Assembly (NCBI GenBank): GCA_963797565.1
Contig: CAWCPM010000001.1
Span: 1-64,000 of the forward strand
Direction: 5' to 3'
From: JAICYJ01 sp963797565
GTDB lineage: Bacteria; Actinomycetota; Thermoleophilia; Gaiellales; JAICJC01
DNA length: 64,000 nt
Every line of letters begins with the position of its first letter. The stretch's first letter is position 1. The translations under genes were made by a program, and so were the position numbers. Below the pieces are notes generated by a model. That model saw only the letters and a program-made list of their open reading frames with translations. It ran no database searches and was not told where the DNA came from. Of this stretch, positions 43,203 through 53,323 are shown piece after piece.

Positions 43203-44472
43203 GTGTCGGGATCCACGGTTCGCGTTGGTATGACCGTTCGTGCGGCACTTGCGGTGACACTGCTCGGGTTGGCGGTAGGGGTGGCGGGAGTTAGCGCCGC
43301 GCCCGTTACGTGGCAGGGTGAGTCGATCATCTCCTCGCCTGCGACGGGAGATGGGTGGGAGCCCGCGATCGCGGCCGACCCGTCGACGCCATACGTCTAC
43401 ACCGCCTGGATGCAGTACTCGGGCCCCAGCATCACCATCAGCCAGCGGACGTCAACCGACGGCGGCTCGACGTGGGGCCCGGTCAAGCCGCTTTGTGCGA
43501 GTTGCGTGAAGGGGCAGTACGACATCACCCTGGCGACGTCGAGCACCGGCGCTGTGTACGCCACCTACATGCAGGGGAACCACATCTCATTCACCCGGTC
43601 GACCGATCACGCGGCCACCTGGTCGGCTCCGCTGAAGATCTCCGCAGGCACCTGGGCTGACAAGCCGTGGATGACCACCAGTGCCAACGGGCAGGACGTC
43701 TACGTGATGTGGGCGTCACACGGCAACGTCGACGTCACCTCGTCGCACGACGCCGGTCTCACGTTCTCGACGCCGGTCCAGATCACGAACGAGTCGGGCA
43801 TCTACTACTACCCGAACGGTGGCACGGTGCTCCCGAACGGGACGGTCGAGATCGTCGCGTCGGAGTATCCTGAGCAGGGCAACACCACCAAGAACACCGG
43901 GCCCATCAACATCGTCGCATTCCGCTCCACGAACCGCGGCGGCAGCTGGCAGCGAACGGTGGTGGACACGCTCAACACCGGGGCAACGTTCGCCACCTCG
44001 TCGGTGACAACGGTCGCGTCGGACGCGACCGGCACGCTGGTGCTCCTGTACAGCGGCTCAACCAGCGTCGGCGCGAACGGCAAGGTGTACGTGCGCCGCT
44101 CGACCGACTCCGGCGCCACCTGGAGCGCCCGGGTCGAGATGACCACCTCAGCGGGCGGCGCCGACGCCACCCAGGTTGCCGCCGCAGGCAAGGCCGCGGG
44201 CCAGTTCGTGATCACCTGGATGGACAACCGCGGTGGCGGCTTTAACGTCTGGGAGCGCCAGTCCTCCGACGGCGGCGCCACGCTGGACCGCCGATGCGAA
44301 GGTGTCGGATGCGACCTCCGGCGCGTCCTACAAGACAACGGCCGGCTTCGGCACACCGTATGGTGACTACGACACGGTGGCGATCAACTCCGCCGGCAAG
44401 GCCGTGGCGGTCATGGGCGAAGGCGACACCGGTCAGATACACGGCGACATCTGGGCGAACAGACAAAACTGA
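43203..44472 (+). CDS. Secreted BNR/sialidase-fold protein 1 (frameshifted)
   Basis: A signal peptide (cleavage near SAAPV, residue 33) is followed by BNR propeller blades with Asp boxes such as STDGGSTWG, STDHAATWS, STNRGGSWQ, STDSGATWS and SSDGGAT. One extra base near 44281 shifts the frame; the last blade (WTADAKVSDATSG, AFGTPYGDYD-like, GDIWANRQN) ends at 44472. Uncleaved surface or secreted propellers of this type often bind glycans. A catalytic Arg triad was not recognised, so an enzyme role is doubtful. Confidence 0.78.
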
Positions 44473-44505
44473 GTGCCCTCAACCGGTCTGGGGAGGCAAG
44501 GCAAG

Positions 44506-45901
44506 ATGCTGCAGAAGCGATCGTTGCTGGTGGGAATCGTGGTCGTTGTGGTGCTCGTGGTGGCAGCCCTGATCATCGGACTGGGGCGCAGCAGCGAAGA
44601 GCACGAAGGAAAGGGAGATCCGGACAAAGACGTGGCGGGGGCGCGGATCGCGGCCTTCCACCACAAGACGGTGCGTCAGCTGGACGCGCAGGCGGCGGCG
44701 ACGCCGACGGGATTCGACTCGGAGCGTCTGTGGGGAACCGGCGATGACTGGGAGCCCGCGATCGCGGTCGATCCCAGCTCGTCGTACGTCTACCAGGCGA
44801 CGACGCGCTACGGCGGGCCGAAGGCCTGCGCCTCGTGTTCCGATCCGGCCATCATCGTGCGCGCCTCGAGCGACGGCGGGGCCACATGGGGCCCCGACAC
44901 CTACATCTGCGCGTGCAAGAACGTGAAGGCGCAGAACGATCCGCAGCTGGCCGTTGCCAGCGACGGCACGATATATGCCGCGTGGCTGAACGACTATCAG
45001 CCGGGCGTGGTGTTCTCGAAGTCGACCAATCACGGGGCTGACATGGTCGACGCCCAAGTCGGTTGAAGGGAAGTCGCTCAGCTTCAGCGACAAGCCGATC
45101 ATGGCGATATCGCCGACCGGCAAGGACGTCTACATCGCCTTCAACGCGAGCGACAGCTATGTGGTCGCCTCGCACGACTTCGGCGCGACCTGGGGCACCC
45201 GGGTCAAGACCAACAGCGACTCCCTCTACTGGTTCGCCGAGGGCGGCGCGGTCGCCCCCAACGGCTCCATCTACTTCTCCGAGAGCGCCGAGAACCAGAG
45301 CGCCACCGGCCAGGTGAAGCTGGCGGTTCTCCGCTCCACCAACGGCGGAACGTCGTGGACGACGACCTTCATCGACACATCGGAGCAGCAGCCGGCGTGC
45401 ACGGCCGATGGCTGCACCAACGACTTCCTGGGACCGCAGGCGATGCTGTCGGTCGACTCGGCCGGCAAGGTGCTGGTCGCCTACACGCTGAACACCACGG
45501 CGGGAGCGCCAAAGGGGTTGTACGTACGCACGTCCGCCGACGGTGCAACCTGGAGCGCGCGGCAGCAGCTGAACGGTCTCGGCGATAGCGGCTTCCCGGT
45601 CGTCTCTCATGGCCCGACCGCCGGCGACTTCCGCGTTGCGTGGCAAGACAACAGGAACGGCGCGACCGCATACAACACGTGGTACACACGCACCACCAAC
45701 GGCGGCGGATCCTGGTCGAGCGCGGTGCGGCTGTCAGACCTCGGGTCAGGCGCGCCGTACAAGACGGCCGCCGGATACGCGTTCCCCTACGGTGACTACT
45801 TCGAGATGGAGACGGCAGCATCCGGCGTCAACTACGTGATCTGGAGCGAAGGCACAAGCTACGTCGGGCCCGGTGGCAGCTGGTATACCAAGGGACAGTA
45901 A
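44506..45901 (+). CDS. Membrane-anchored BNR/sialidase-fold protein 2 (frameshifted)
   Basis: A paralogue of the preceding gene: DDWEPAIAVDPSSSYVYQAT parallels GDGWEPAIAADPSTPYVYTA. The ATG at 44506 (GGGGAGG upstream) gives a short cytosolic start and one N-terminal helix (about 7-28), so it is an anchored or uncleaved export protein. Asp boxes include SSDGGATWG, SHDFGATWG, STNGGTSWT, SADGATWS and TTNGGGSWS. An extra base near 45040 breaks the frame; the rest runs to 45901. Cysteine pairs (CASCSDP, ICACKN) suggest disulfides outside the cell. Confidence 0.78.
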
Positions 45902-45934
45902 CGGAATTAGCGGCCGTTAGGCCCAGCGCGCGGC

Positions 45935-46975
45935 CTACCCGGTGAGCTGGGGGATGTAGGCGGGCGGGAGGGTGCTGCCGAGGCTGGGGTCGGTCGCGGC
46001 AGGGCCGACGTAGACGGCGTCGACGATCTTTCCGCCGCTGGTGTAGTCCTTGAGGATCCACCAGGAGAAGCTGACGACCTTGACCTGGCCGCTTCCCTGG
46101 CCCGGCCAGTTGTTCGACCCGTCCTGGTTGTTGATCACGACGGGCAGCAGCACCAGCTGGCAGCTGTTCGGCTGGAGCAGTGTCACGCCGCTGCCGAACG
46201 TGGCGATCGTGCTCGGCGCCTGAAGGGGGCTGCAGCGGGCGTCGATGCCGGCCGAGGTGGGGCCGGTGTTCTGGCCGGTCTTGGTGTCGATCACCTGGTT
46301 GACCGTGATCGGGCAGGTGGTGACGATGCCGCCGGTGATCTGGGCCTGGTAGAGCTGGGCTCCGCCGAGGCCGTTGACGTTTCCGGTCGTGCATGCCGAT
46401 GTGGCCGTGTCCCAGGCCGGCAGCCGCACGGCTCCGTTGTTGGGCCCGCTGTTGTCGGTGTAGATCTGGTAGGTGGATCCCGGCGTGTAGGTGTTGTTCA
46501 TGACCGCCCACGGCAGCGCTCCTCCGCCGTTCTGCACCATCGTCGCCTTGGCGGTTGAGACGAGGCTGACGCTGGTCTTGCCAAAGATCTTGGCGAAGAA
46601 GGTCTGGGCCTGACGGGTCACCGTCACCTGAATCGTGTCGTTGGGGATGTAGTTCGTGGTCTGCGTGTAGGTCGCGGTATCACCGCTGGCCATGTTCTTC
46701 GTGAACTCCGATGACGCGTTCGTCTGCGCGGTCGACCAGTTGACGCCCAGAAACGCCGCACCCGCAAGCGCGGACGCATCCGCCGAGTTCTGCGTCGCTC
46801 GCTTGCCCTGCGCCCAGAACCCCACATCAATCGCCAGCGCGCACATCCCAAGCAGGACGACCAGGAAGACCACGAACAACGGCAACGTCTGACCAGCCTG
46901 GCCACGATCCGCACGACGGCGGCCGGCCTGCGCTGCGCCTGCGGTTACCTCGGGGGATGTGTGCCGGGGGGCCAT
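45935..46975 (-). CDS. TadE/TadG-like pilus-assembly protein 1
   Basis: A 346-residue protein. After a basic, disordered start comes RGQAGQTLPLFVVFLVVLLG, a TadG/Flp-type membrane segment with the conserved Gly before the helix, then KRATQNSADASALAGAAFL, the diagnostic TadG region. The C-terminal part is secreted, rich in Asn/Thr/Gly, with a few Cys. Such proteins are minor pseudopilins of tight-adherence pili, but no TadA, TadB or TadC is here. GTCGACCC lies 8-15 bases before the ATG. Confidence 0.82.
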   Translation of the reverse strand: MAPRHTSPEVTAGAAQAGRRRADRGQAGQTLPLFVVFLVVLLGMCALAIDVGFWAQGKRATQNSADASALAGAAFLGVNWSTAQTNASSEFTKNMASGDTATYTQTTNYIPNDTIQVTVTRQAQTFFAKIFGKTSVSLVSTAKATMVQNGGGALPWAVMNNTYTPGSTYQIYTDNSGPNNGAVRLPAWDTATSACTTGNVNGLGGAQLYQAQITGGIVTTCPITVNQVIDTKTGQNTGPTSAGIDARCSPLQAPSTIATFGSGVTLLQPNSCQLVLLPVVINNQDGSNNWPGQGSGQVKVVSFSWWILKDYTSGGKIVDAVYVGPAATDPSLGSTLPPAYIPQLTG

Positions 46976-46982
46976 GATCTTT

Positions 46983-46990
46983 GGGTCGAC
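46983..46990 (-). promoter_or_regulatory. GTCGACCC element before TadG-like gene 1
   Basis: On the gene strand GTCGACCC lies 7 bases before the start codon. The same 8-mer lies just before the sigma gene at 48594 and the second TadG-like gene, so it may be a shared control element. Confidence 0.35.
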
Positions 46991-47162
46991 CTGAGAAGTG
47001 TCCTGTATGTGACAAGACCCTCAAACCGGCCACATCCTGCGCTGTTGGCGGCAAGATCACCCGTTCAGGTGACCCCGCCGTGCGGCCGCCCCCGCGGCGA
47101 CCCTGCAGGCCCATCCCCGGCGCGCCTGCCGATGGCGCGACCGGGGGTTGGGCGCGTGCTGG

Positions 47163-47936
47163 CTAGTGAGCGGCCGGGTGGCTGCCGGCGTTGCCGGAGC
47201 CGGCGCTGCTGTGGCCGCCGCTGGCGGTTTGTGCCGTCGACGAGCCCTGGCTGTCATGTCCACCGCTGGCGCCATCGGCAGTACCGGTTCCGCCCTGATC
47301 GGAGGTACCCGCCGAGTGGTCGCCGCTCGCCTGGCCAGGAGGATTCCCGGCGTGGCTCTTCCCGCCGCTGGCGGCGGTGGAGATGGTCGCGCCCTTGTCA
47401 CGGCCGGTCGCGGTCGTGGTCCGCGCCAGGGTCGAGATGGCGGCTCCCTTGCCCTTGCCAGAGCTGGTGTCGCCGGTCGCATCCGTGCCGGTGTCTGCGG
47501 TCGCTGCATGCCCAGGTGCGGCGGCGGAGTTTCCGCGGGTGTCGGGATGCGTCCCGGCATGCTGGTTGGGCCCGGGCACGGTCACACCGAGGCCGGCCAG
47601 CACACCTTTGGCCGTGTCCTGTGCGGCGCCGGGCAGTGCGCCGGCATAGGCCAGGCCGCTGGTTGCGACCAGTGCGGCACCGGACAGCGCCAGGCTCAGA
47701 GCGAAACGGGAACGACGAGATTTCACGGGACCCCTCCTCGGGCGATCAACAGTGTCGGCAGCACCGAGCGCCGCCGTGAATGCCGCCACCGACCGGGCCT
47801 GATCCGAAAGCTCGTGATCCAGACCGGGTACCCGCAACGCGTCCATCAGGGACGCGAGCGACTCGGCGCCGCCGTCGACCGGGAGGCCGTCGAGGACACG
47901 ATCGTCGCTTCGCATATCACGCGGTGAGTGGCTCAT
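47163..47936 (-). CDS. Membrane protein with low-complexity exported tail, probable anti-sigma
   Basis: A 257-residue protein that overlaps the upstream sigma gene by 20 bases. It has a cytosolic part of about 75 residues (VLDGLPVDGGAESLASLMDAL), a helix (FALSLALSGAALVATSGLAYAGA, about 78-100) and a long tail of Gly/Ser/Thr/Ala/His repeats such as SGGHDSQGSS and SGGHSSAGSG. The layout fits an anti-sigma factor whose tail spans the cell wall. No known domain is visible. Confidence 0.6.
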   Translation of the reverse strand: MSHSPRDMRSDDRVLDGLPVDGGAESLASLMDALRVPGLDHELSDQARSVAAFTAALGAADTVDRPRRGPVKSRRSRFALSLALSGAALVATSGLAYAGALPGAAQDTAKGVLAGLGVTVPGPNQHAGTHPDTRGNSAAAPGHAATADTGTDATGDTSSGKGKGAAISTLARTTTATGRDKGATISTAASGGKSHAGNPPGQASGDHSAGTSDQGGTGTADGASGGHDSQGSSTAQTASGGHSSAGSGNAGSHPAAH

Positions 47937-48594
47937 CTACCCCGAAGATCGCGGCACCCGTCTGCCGTGTTACACCCTCTGCCGCCAGCTCGTTCGCCAA
48001 GCGCTGCAGGCCCCGATGCTGCAGCACCCGGATGGCGCCCGCACGCTTCCCCACGATCTCGGCCACCTGCTCGGCACTGAGCCCCGCCAGCACCCGCAAC
48101 GCCACCACCTCCGCCTGATCGCGCGGTAGCCGCGCGACGCGCCTCAGCGCGGCATCCAGGGCCAACCGCGCCTCGAGCTCGTCCGGCGCGTCGGCGGGCA
48201 CACGATCGAACTGCTGCGGCGACATCGGATCCGTTCGCCGCCGCTGCACCTTTCGCCCCGCATCGATCACGCGTCGCCGGGCGATCGTGAACACCCAGGC
48301 CCTGAATGCGGACTCATCTCCGTCAAAGCGCCCCAGCCCCCGCGCCACCTCCAACCACACATCCGAGGCCACATCCTCAGCATCGGAGTCGCCAACCGCC
48401 ACCCGCAGGTACCGCAGGATCCGCGGATGCAGATCTCGCCACAGCAACGCCACCGCCCACTCCTCACCCAGCCGAGCAGCGGCCAGGGCTCCCTGGAACG
48501 CGAGCGCATCCAACCGGCTGACCCCACGATCATCCAACCAGGTTCCGCCGTTCAGTGGTGCTTCGCTGTCGCGTTGTGGTGCCATGCGCGTCAT
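47917..48594 (-). CDS. ECF-type sigma factor
   Basis: A 225-residue sigma-70-family protein. Region 2 holds LHPRILRYLRVAVGDSDAEDVASDVWLEVA and FRAWVFTIARRRVIDAGRK. Region 4 holds LPRDQAEVVALRVLAGLSAEQVAEIVGKRAGAIRVLQHRGLQRL. It is read with the membrane protein next to it. The start may be the Met at 48594 or at 48585. An 8-bp inverted GTCGACCC repeat lies just before it. The nearby TadG-like genes are candidate targets. Confidence 0.86.
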   Translation of the reverse strand: MTRMAPQRDSEAPLNGGTWLDDRGVSRLDALAFQGALAAARLGEEWAVALLWRDLHPRILRYLRVAVGDSDAEDVASDVWLEVARGLGRFDGDESAFRAWVFTIARRRVIDAGRKVQRRRTDPMSPQQFDRVPADAPDELEARLALDAALRRVARLPRDQAEVVALRVLAGLSAEQVAEIVGKRAGAIRVLQHRGLQRLANELAAEGVTRQTGAAIFGVDEPLTA

Positions 48595-48596
48595 CT

Positions 48597-48622
48597 GGGT
48601 CGACGGGCCGGTCGGTCGACCC
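48597..48622 (-). promoter_or_regulatory. Inverted GGGTCGAC repeat before the sigma gene
   Basis: GGGTCGAC (48597-48604) and GTCGACCC (48615-48622) are an exact 8-bp dyad with a 10-base spacer immediately upstream of the sigma start codon. Confidence 0.45.
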
Positions 48623-48654
48623 GCACCGGCTCGTCGCCGGCTCGGGTAGTCATG

Positions 48655-49704
48655 TTACTTGGTGAGTTCGACGGAGGTGGCGCCGCCGGGGAGTCCGGTG
48701 TAGGCGCCGAGAGTGGCGTTGCCGTCGGAGGATGCGATGCTGACGAACTCGCCGGTGACGGTGACCTTCTGGCCGTTGCCGGTGACGCTGGTGATCACGA
48801 ACCAGGCGAACCCGGTGACGCGTACGTGCATCGACCCGCCCGTCCAGTTGGTGGTGCCGTCGACGTTTTCGATGATCGGGATCAGCACCAGCTGCTTGGA
48901 GGTGCTGTCCAGGATGGTGGCGGTGCCGTTGGCGCCGACCGTCACGACCTGGTTGGCGGACTGGAAGTTGGGGATGCGGTCGGTGATGCCCTGGGAGGTG
49001 GGGCCTGGGATCGAGCCTGACTGCAGGCCGAGCGTCTCGCCGACGGTGATCGGGCAGGCGATCTCGCTGCCGTTGATCAGCTGGCGGTAGTCGTTGCTGC
49101 CGCTGGAACCGCTGCAGCCGCCCTCGTAGGGGATGTCGAGCGCGCCCGACTGGGATGAGCCGTCGTTTGCGATCTTCATCGAGTAGGACGATCCGACCGT
49201 GTAGGAGCCGCGCATGATGCCCCACGGCATCACGTTGCCGGTGGACGCGTAGCCGACCACGCTCTCGATCGTCGCGGTCGCGCTGCCCGAGACGGTGACG
49301 CCGGACAGCCCGAACACGCGCGTCAGGTAGCCCGGAGCGACCCGCGAGGCGGTGACCGTGACCGAGTCGTTGGCGGTCAGGTCGGTGGTGTTGGTGGTGG
49401 TGGTGCTGTCGCCGGCCTTGCCGTTGTTGGTGTACTCGTTCTGCGCCGCCGTCTGCGCGTACGACCACCCGGCCGGAAGCTGGTTGGCGCCGGCCAAGGC
49501 GCTCGCATCCGCAGCCGCCTGCACCTGCCGCTTCTGCAGGTACCAGCCACCGACATCGACCACCAACCCGGCCACGCCCAGCAGTGCGACCATGAAGAAC
49601 ATCACCATCGGCAGCGTCTGGCCCGCCTGACCGCGGCGCTTGTGCGCCGGCTTCGGCACGGCAGTCTGGACGGCTGGGTGTGGGAGATCTCTATCGTGGG
49701 CCAT
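48655..49704 (-). CDS. TadE/TadG-like pilus-assembly protein 2
   Basis: A 349-residue paralogue of the protein at 45935. RGQAGQTLPMVMFFMVALLG is the membrane segment and QAAADASALAGANQLPAGW the TadG region; both share the NNxxKxGDS-like and ALPWGIM/VMPWGIM blocks with the first copy. The secreted part is Ser/Thr/Asn-rich with two cysteines. The start is the ATG at 49704 or the TTG at 49722. It lies upstream of the sigma gene on the same strand, 60 bases away. Confidence 0.82.
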   Translation of the reverse strand: MAHDRDLPHPAVQTAVPKPAHKRRGQAGQTLPMVMFFMVALLGVAGLVVDVGGWYLQKRQVQAAADASALAGANQLPAGWSYAQTAAQNEYTNNGKAGDSTTTTNTTDLTANDSVTVTASRVAPGYLTRVFGLSGVTVSGSATATIESVVGYASTGNVMPWGIMRGSYTVGSSYSMKIANDGSSQSGALDIPYEGGCSGSSGSNDYRQLINGSEIACPITVGETLGLQSGSIPGPTSQGITDRIPNFQSANQVVTVGANGTATILDSTSKQLVLIPIIENVDGTTNWTGGSMHVRVTGFAWFVITSVTGNGQKVTVTGEFVSIASSDGNATLGAYTGLPGGATSVELTK

Positions 49705-49722
49705 GGGCTGGCAACGCTCCAA

Positions 49723-50034
49723 TCTGGAGACAGGGTCGACATAAAAGACCCCCGACCCAAGCGGAACCTGCGGTATTGGCTCCGAACCCCCCGCACGGGT
49801 GACGGCACCTCACCGGTTGACGGGCCGTGCCGGTGAAACCGGGTACCGCGGCCGCCAGCGCCTCCGCAACCCGGGCGTGCGGAGCCATCCCGAGCACGAC
49901 GACCTCAGCGGCCGCGAATGAACAGGCACGCACGTCCCGCTTGACGGTCAACGTTTCCTCGCCGCAACTTCTCATACCACGAAGACACTGTCCGCGGCGA
50001 AAACCTGCGCTCCCACCAGGTTTCGTGGTCGTTG
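49723..50034. other. 312-bp intergenic region with no confident gene
   Basis: Between TadG-like gene 2 and the end of the secreted-protein gene. It contains GGGTCGAC at 49733-49740 (GTCGACCC on the gene strand), the third copy of that element. A minus-strand reading frame at 49691-49975 has ordinary amino-acid content but no ribosome site and no family match. No riboswitch class that I know (including c-di-GMP types) was recognised. Confidence 0.5.
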
Positions 50035-51218
50035 CTAGTGGATGACGGTCGCGCAGTAGGTCGAGTCAGGGCCGAAGGGGCCACCGCATTGGAGCGTCTG
50101 GGCAAACTGGTCGGCTTTGCCGTAGTCCTTGACGGTGGTCGGGTAGTCCACCCCGTAGCTGAACGACCCGTCGGCGTTCTTGGTGTACCACGGGTAGATG
50201 CACAGGGGCCCGCCGTAGGCGCTGCAGGTCGATCCGGTTTCGGTGGGATCGGTGATCTCGGCCTTTCCGCCGTAGTCGCTGACGACCGCCCAGGCGCTCG
50301 GGTGTGAGCCGTCGGCGAAGGTGACGTTGGTGATGTGGATGGGCGGGCTCTGGTTGGCCCACGCCGGCGCGTCGTAGGAGTAGCAGCCGGCCTCCCCGGG
50401 CCAGCAGAACGCGCTGCCGGGACTGGTGAACGGTGAGGTGTGGCCGATCTCCCAGACGAACGCGATCGGCGCGTCGTGCACGAGGCCCCAGCCGAGCGAG
50501 TTTCCGATCTTGCTGCGGCTGAACGGCGGCATCATCGGCCCGCTCGTCTTGCTGTTCAGGACGATCAGACCACTCTGCCCGGTCGTCAGGTCGGTGACGC
50601 GGATGTGCCAGCCGTCCTTGGCCGCCGTGACGAAGTAGTGGACGTTGATGCTGTCCTCGGCGTGCATGACCAGCGGGGCGTTGGTGCCGTCGCGGGTCAG
50701 CATCGCGTTGAACGCGGCCGGTTCGTGGTAGTTCGGCTTCTGCCCGGTGGTGGTCAGCGACCAGACCGGCGAGCAGACGGTGTAGTCCCCGGCCTGCTGG
50801 GATAGCACGAAGCCGCCGTTTGGCGTGCAGTTGGTCACCACGGAGTTGGGGTAGAACTGGAGTTCTTCAAACGCCTGCCCGAACAGGCTGTCGGGGTCGG
50901 TCACCGGCCCGCCAAACCAGAACGTCGGCCCGACCGCATCCACCGGGAAGCGATTGCCATTGCCCGGCAAGACAAAGCTCCACGTCACGTCCTTGGCCGA
51001 GCCGGCCAGGTTCGACAGGGGATCCAGCTCGGGTTCGTCATGCCCGGAGCAGCCGGCCGAATAACTCGGCTCAAACACGCCCTCGATATATGCCGGATGG
51101 CGACCCACGCAGCCACCGCCCTGCTTCCCCGCAGCCTGCGCCACGCCGGGCGCAACCGATACCACGATCCCGACCACCAAAGCCAGACGCCATACCCGTG
51201 ATACGCCGAGCCCTCATC
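50035..51218 (-). CDS. Large secreted protein, hypothetical (frameshift in signal peptide)
   Basis: The main frame of 381 residues begins MVVGIVVSVAPGVAQAAG, half a signal peptide. The ATG at 51218, with AGGGGG 6 bases before it, starts MRARRITGMA in another frame. Removing one base near 51190 joins both into a normal signal peptide with AQAA cleavage. The mature part has ten or so cysteines, aromatic-rich beta segments (FWFGGPVTDP, HYFVTAAKDGWHIRV) and no domain I can name. Confidence 0.65.
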
Positions 51219-51372
51219 CGATCCCCCTCACACCGCGATGATCCAAATACGCGGCCAGTATGCCCCCACATCCACAGCCCGGCAACTCCCCCCTGTGATC
51301 TTCCCCCTGGGCTCGCTTCTTGGTACGGTGATCGCCATTGGGGATCCACGAAGGTTGGGGGAGGCGAGTCGT

Positions 51373-53219
51373 GTGTCGCGATCGGTCTGGTCGAGTCGTA
51401 CCTGCGTGCCGCTGCTGCTGGCGGCGGTGACCCTGCTCGGCGGGACCGCCGCGTCCGATGCCGCCACGGCACCGGGCACGCTGGTGCCGATCGGCGGCGA
51501 CTACAGCGCGGACTCCCTGCAGGGGTTCGCGCGAGTTGCCGCGGAGCACGCGTCCGGCCCCACGGTGGACATCCTCGTCGTTCCGTCGGCGTACGGCACG
51601 ACGCCCTCGATCGGCGCGAACGCCTCGCTCGCCCAGAAGCGCACCGACCAGATCGCCGCAGCCTGCCGGGCGGTCGTGTCCGACTACCCCGGGTTGAGCG
51701 GCTGCTCGGCGACGCTGTTGCCGATCTTCACCCGCGCCGACGCCGAGAACCCCGCCTACGCGGCGCGGTTCGACGACCCCGGCGTCGACGGGGGCTTCAT
51801 CCTCGGCGGCGACCAGGATCTTGCAATGGAGGCGATCGCCGGCACCCCGCTCGAGACGGCGATGGCGGCCGCATACCGCCGCGGCGTGGTGTTCGGCGGC
51901 ACCAGCGCGGGGGACGCCGTCGAGTCGCGCAGCATGATCTTCGGGTTCACCGACGCCGGCACCCCGGAGAACGAGCTCGAGCAGGGGTCGGTGCTGGTCT
52001 GGTGGGGGGACGACCGCGATCTCGAGCGCGGGCTCAGCTTCGGGTCGACAGCCACCATCCTCGACCAGCACTTCTACCAGATGGGCAGGTTCGGACGGCT
52101 GCTGAACGTGGTGGAGCAATCGGACGACCGCTTCGCCGGTTCGAGCGCGCTGGGAGTCGGAGTGGATCTGGCAACGGGGGTGCGCCTGGTCGGGGACAGC
52201 AGCCTGTCTGGCGTGTTCGGTGATTCGTCGGTCGCTGTCGTTGACGGCGAGACGGCCGGTGCGACGCATTCGTGGCGCGGCCCGAACGACACGCTGTCGG
52301 CGCGCAACCTGCTGACGCACCTGATCCCCGCCGGCCCGTTCTCCTATGACGTGTCGGCCCGGATGCCGTTCGACCACGGTCAGGCCCAGACGTACCGATC
52401 GCCGGGGCCGTGGCCGGCCGGTCTGCTCCACGCACCCGGTCCAGGCGTCCTGTTGCTGGGCGGCGGCGTCGCCGACGACCCGACGGGCGCCGTGATGCGC
52501 GAGTTCGTCAACCGCGCCGTGTCCGGCGGCGGCTCGCGGATCGTCGAGGTGTTCGCGGGCTATCCGAGCACCGGCGCGTCCAACCACGACGCCCAGCTCT
52601 ACGCCAAGGCGGCGGCCGATGCCGGCTGGACCGGCGAGATCGACCAGATCGTCTACGGACAGCATGCCCTCGCCAAGTCCGACCTGGCGGGGGCCGCCGG
52701 CGTGCTGTTCGTCGGTGGCGACCAGACGGCGCTGGCGGCTCCGGTGGGCGACAGCGCGTTTCGGTCGTTCGTGCGGACGGCGATCGCGCAGGCTCCGGTC
52801 GTGATGACCGATCGGGCGATGACCGCTGCCGTCGGCCGGTGGTACTCCGCCGTCGCGGAGCCGGTGAAGTCGACGATCGAGGAGTCAGGCGGTTTCCGAG
52901 TTCCGTGCCGGCTTCGTGAAGGTGCGTCCCGGCCTCGCGATCCTGCCCGGCGTGGCGCTCGAGCCGCGGCTGACCGTCGACTACCGGTGGGGCCGGCTCT
53001 ACAGCCTCACGCGTGCGCATCCCGACACGATCGCGCTCGGTGTCAGCGGCAACACCGCCATCGAGCTTCGACGGCGCGACGGCGACGGTGATCGGCGGGC
53101 TGTCGGTGGTGTCCGCCGACGGCCGGACGGCGCGGTTCGCGACCGGGGCCAACGGCGCTCTGGCAGCGTTCAACGTGCTGCTGAACACCTACGCGCCGGG
53201 GGATGCGGTCACGGGCTGA
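51373..53219 (+). CDS. Secreted cyanophycinase-like (S51) protein with two domains, frameshifted twice
   Basis: After a signal peptide (cleavage near ASDA), domain 1 matches cyanophycinase: LVPIGGDYS, FILGGDQDL and FGGTSAGDAV with the catalytic Ser of GTSAGD. Domain 2 (from about 52440) repeats the fold (LLLGGGVADD, LFVGGDQTAL) but has VVMTDRAM where the nucleophile should be. The frame shifts near 52892 and 53075 (one extra base each), and the tail ending YAPGDAVTG reaches 53219. Domain 1 could cleave Asp-Arg-type polymers or beta-aspartyl peptides. Confidence 0.8.
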
Positions 53220-53323
53220 ACGCCGGGGTTCTTCTCGAAAAATTCACCGGTGCTTCGCCAGATTGCGGCTGCGGAACTGGTAACGTCTCGCCAATCGCTT
53301 CGTACCAGGATTGGGGGGTTGTC

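Noticed and set aside
46981..47166. Short plus-strand frame starting near a CPVC motif
   Set aside because: It lies in the leader of a minus-strand gene. One CxxC is not enough and no ribosome site is seen.
49691..49975. Minus-strand frame of 94 residues
   Set aside because: No ribosome site and no family. It overlaps the TadG-like start and was kept only as an intergenic note.
49723..50034. Possible c-di-GMP riboswitch before a TadG-like gene
   Set aside because: Looked for because pilus-type genes are often under such control; the conserved core sequences were not found.
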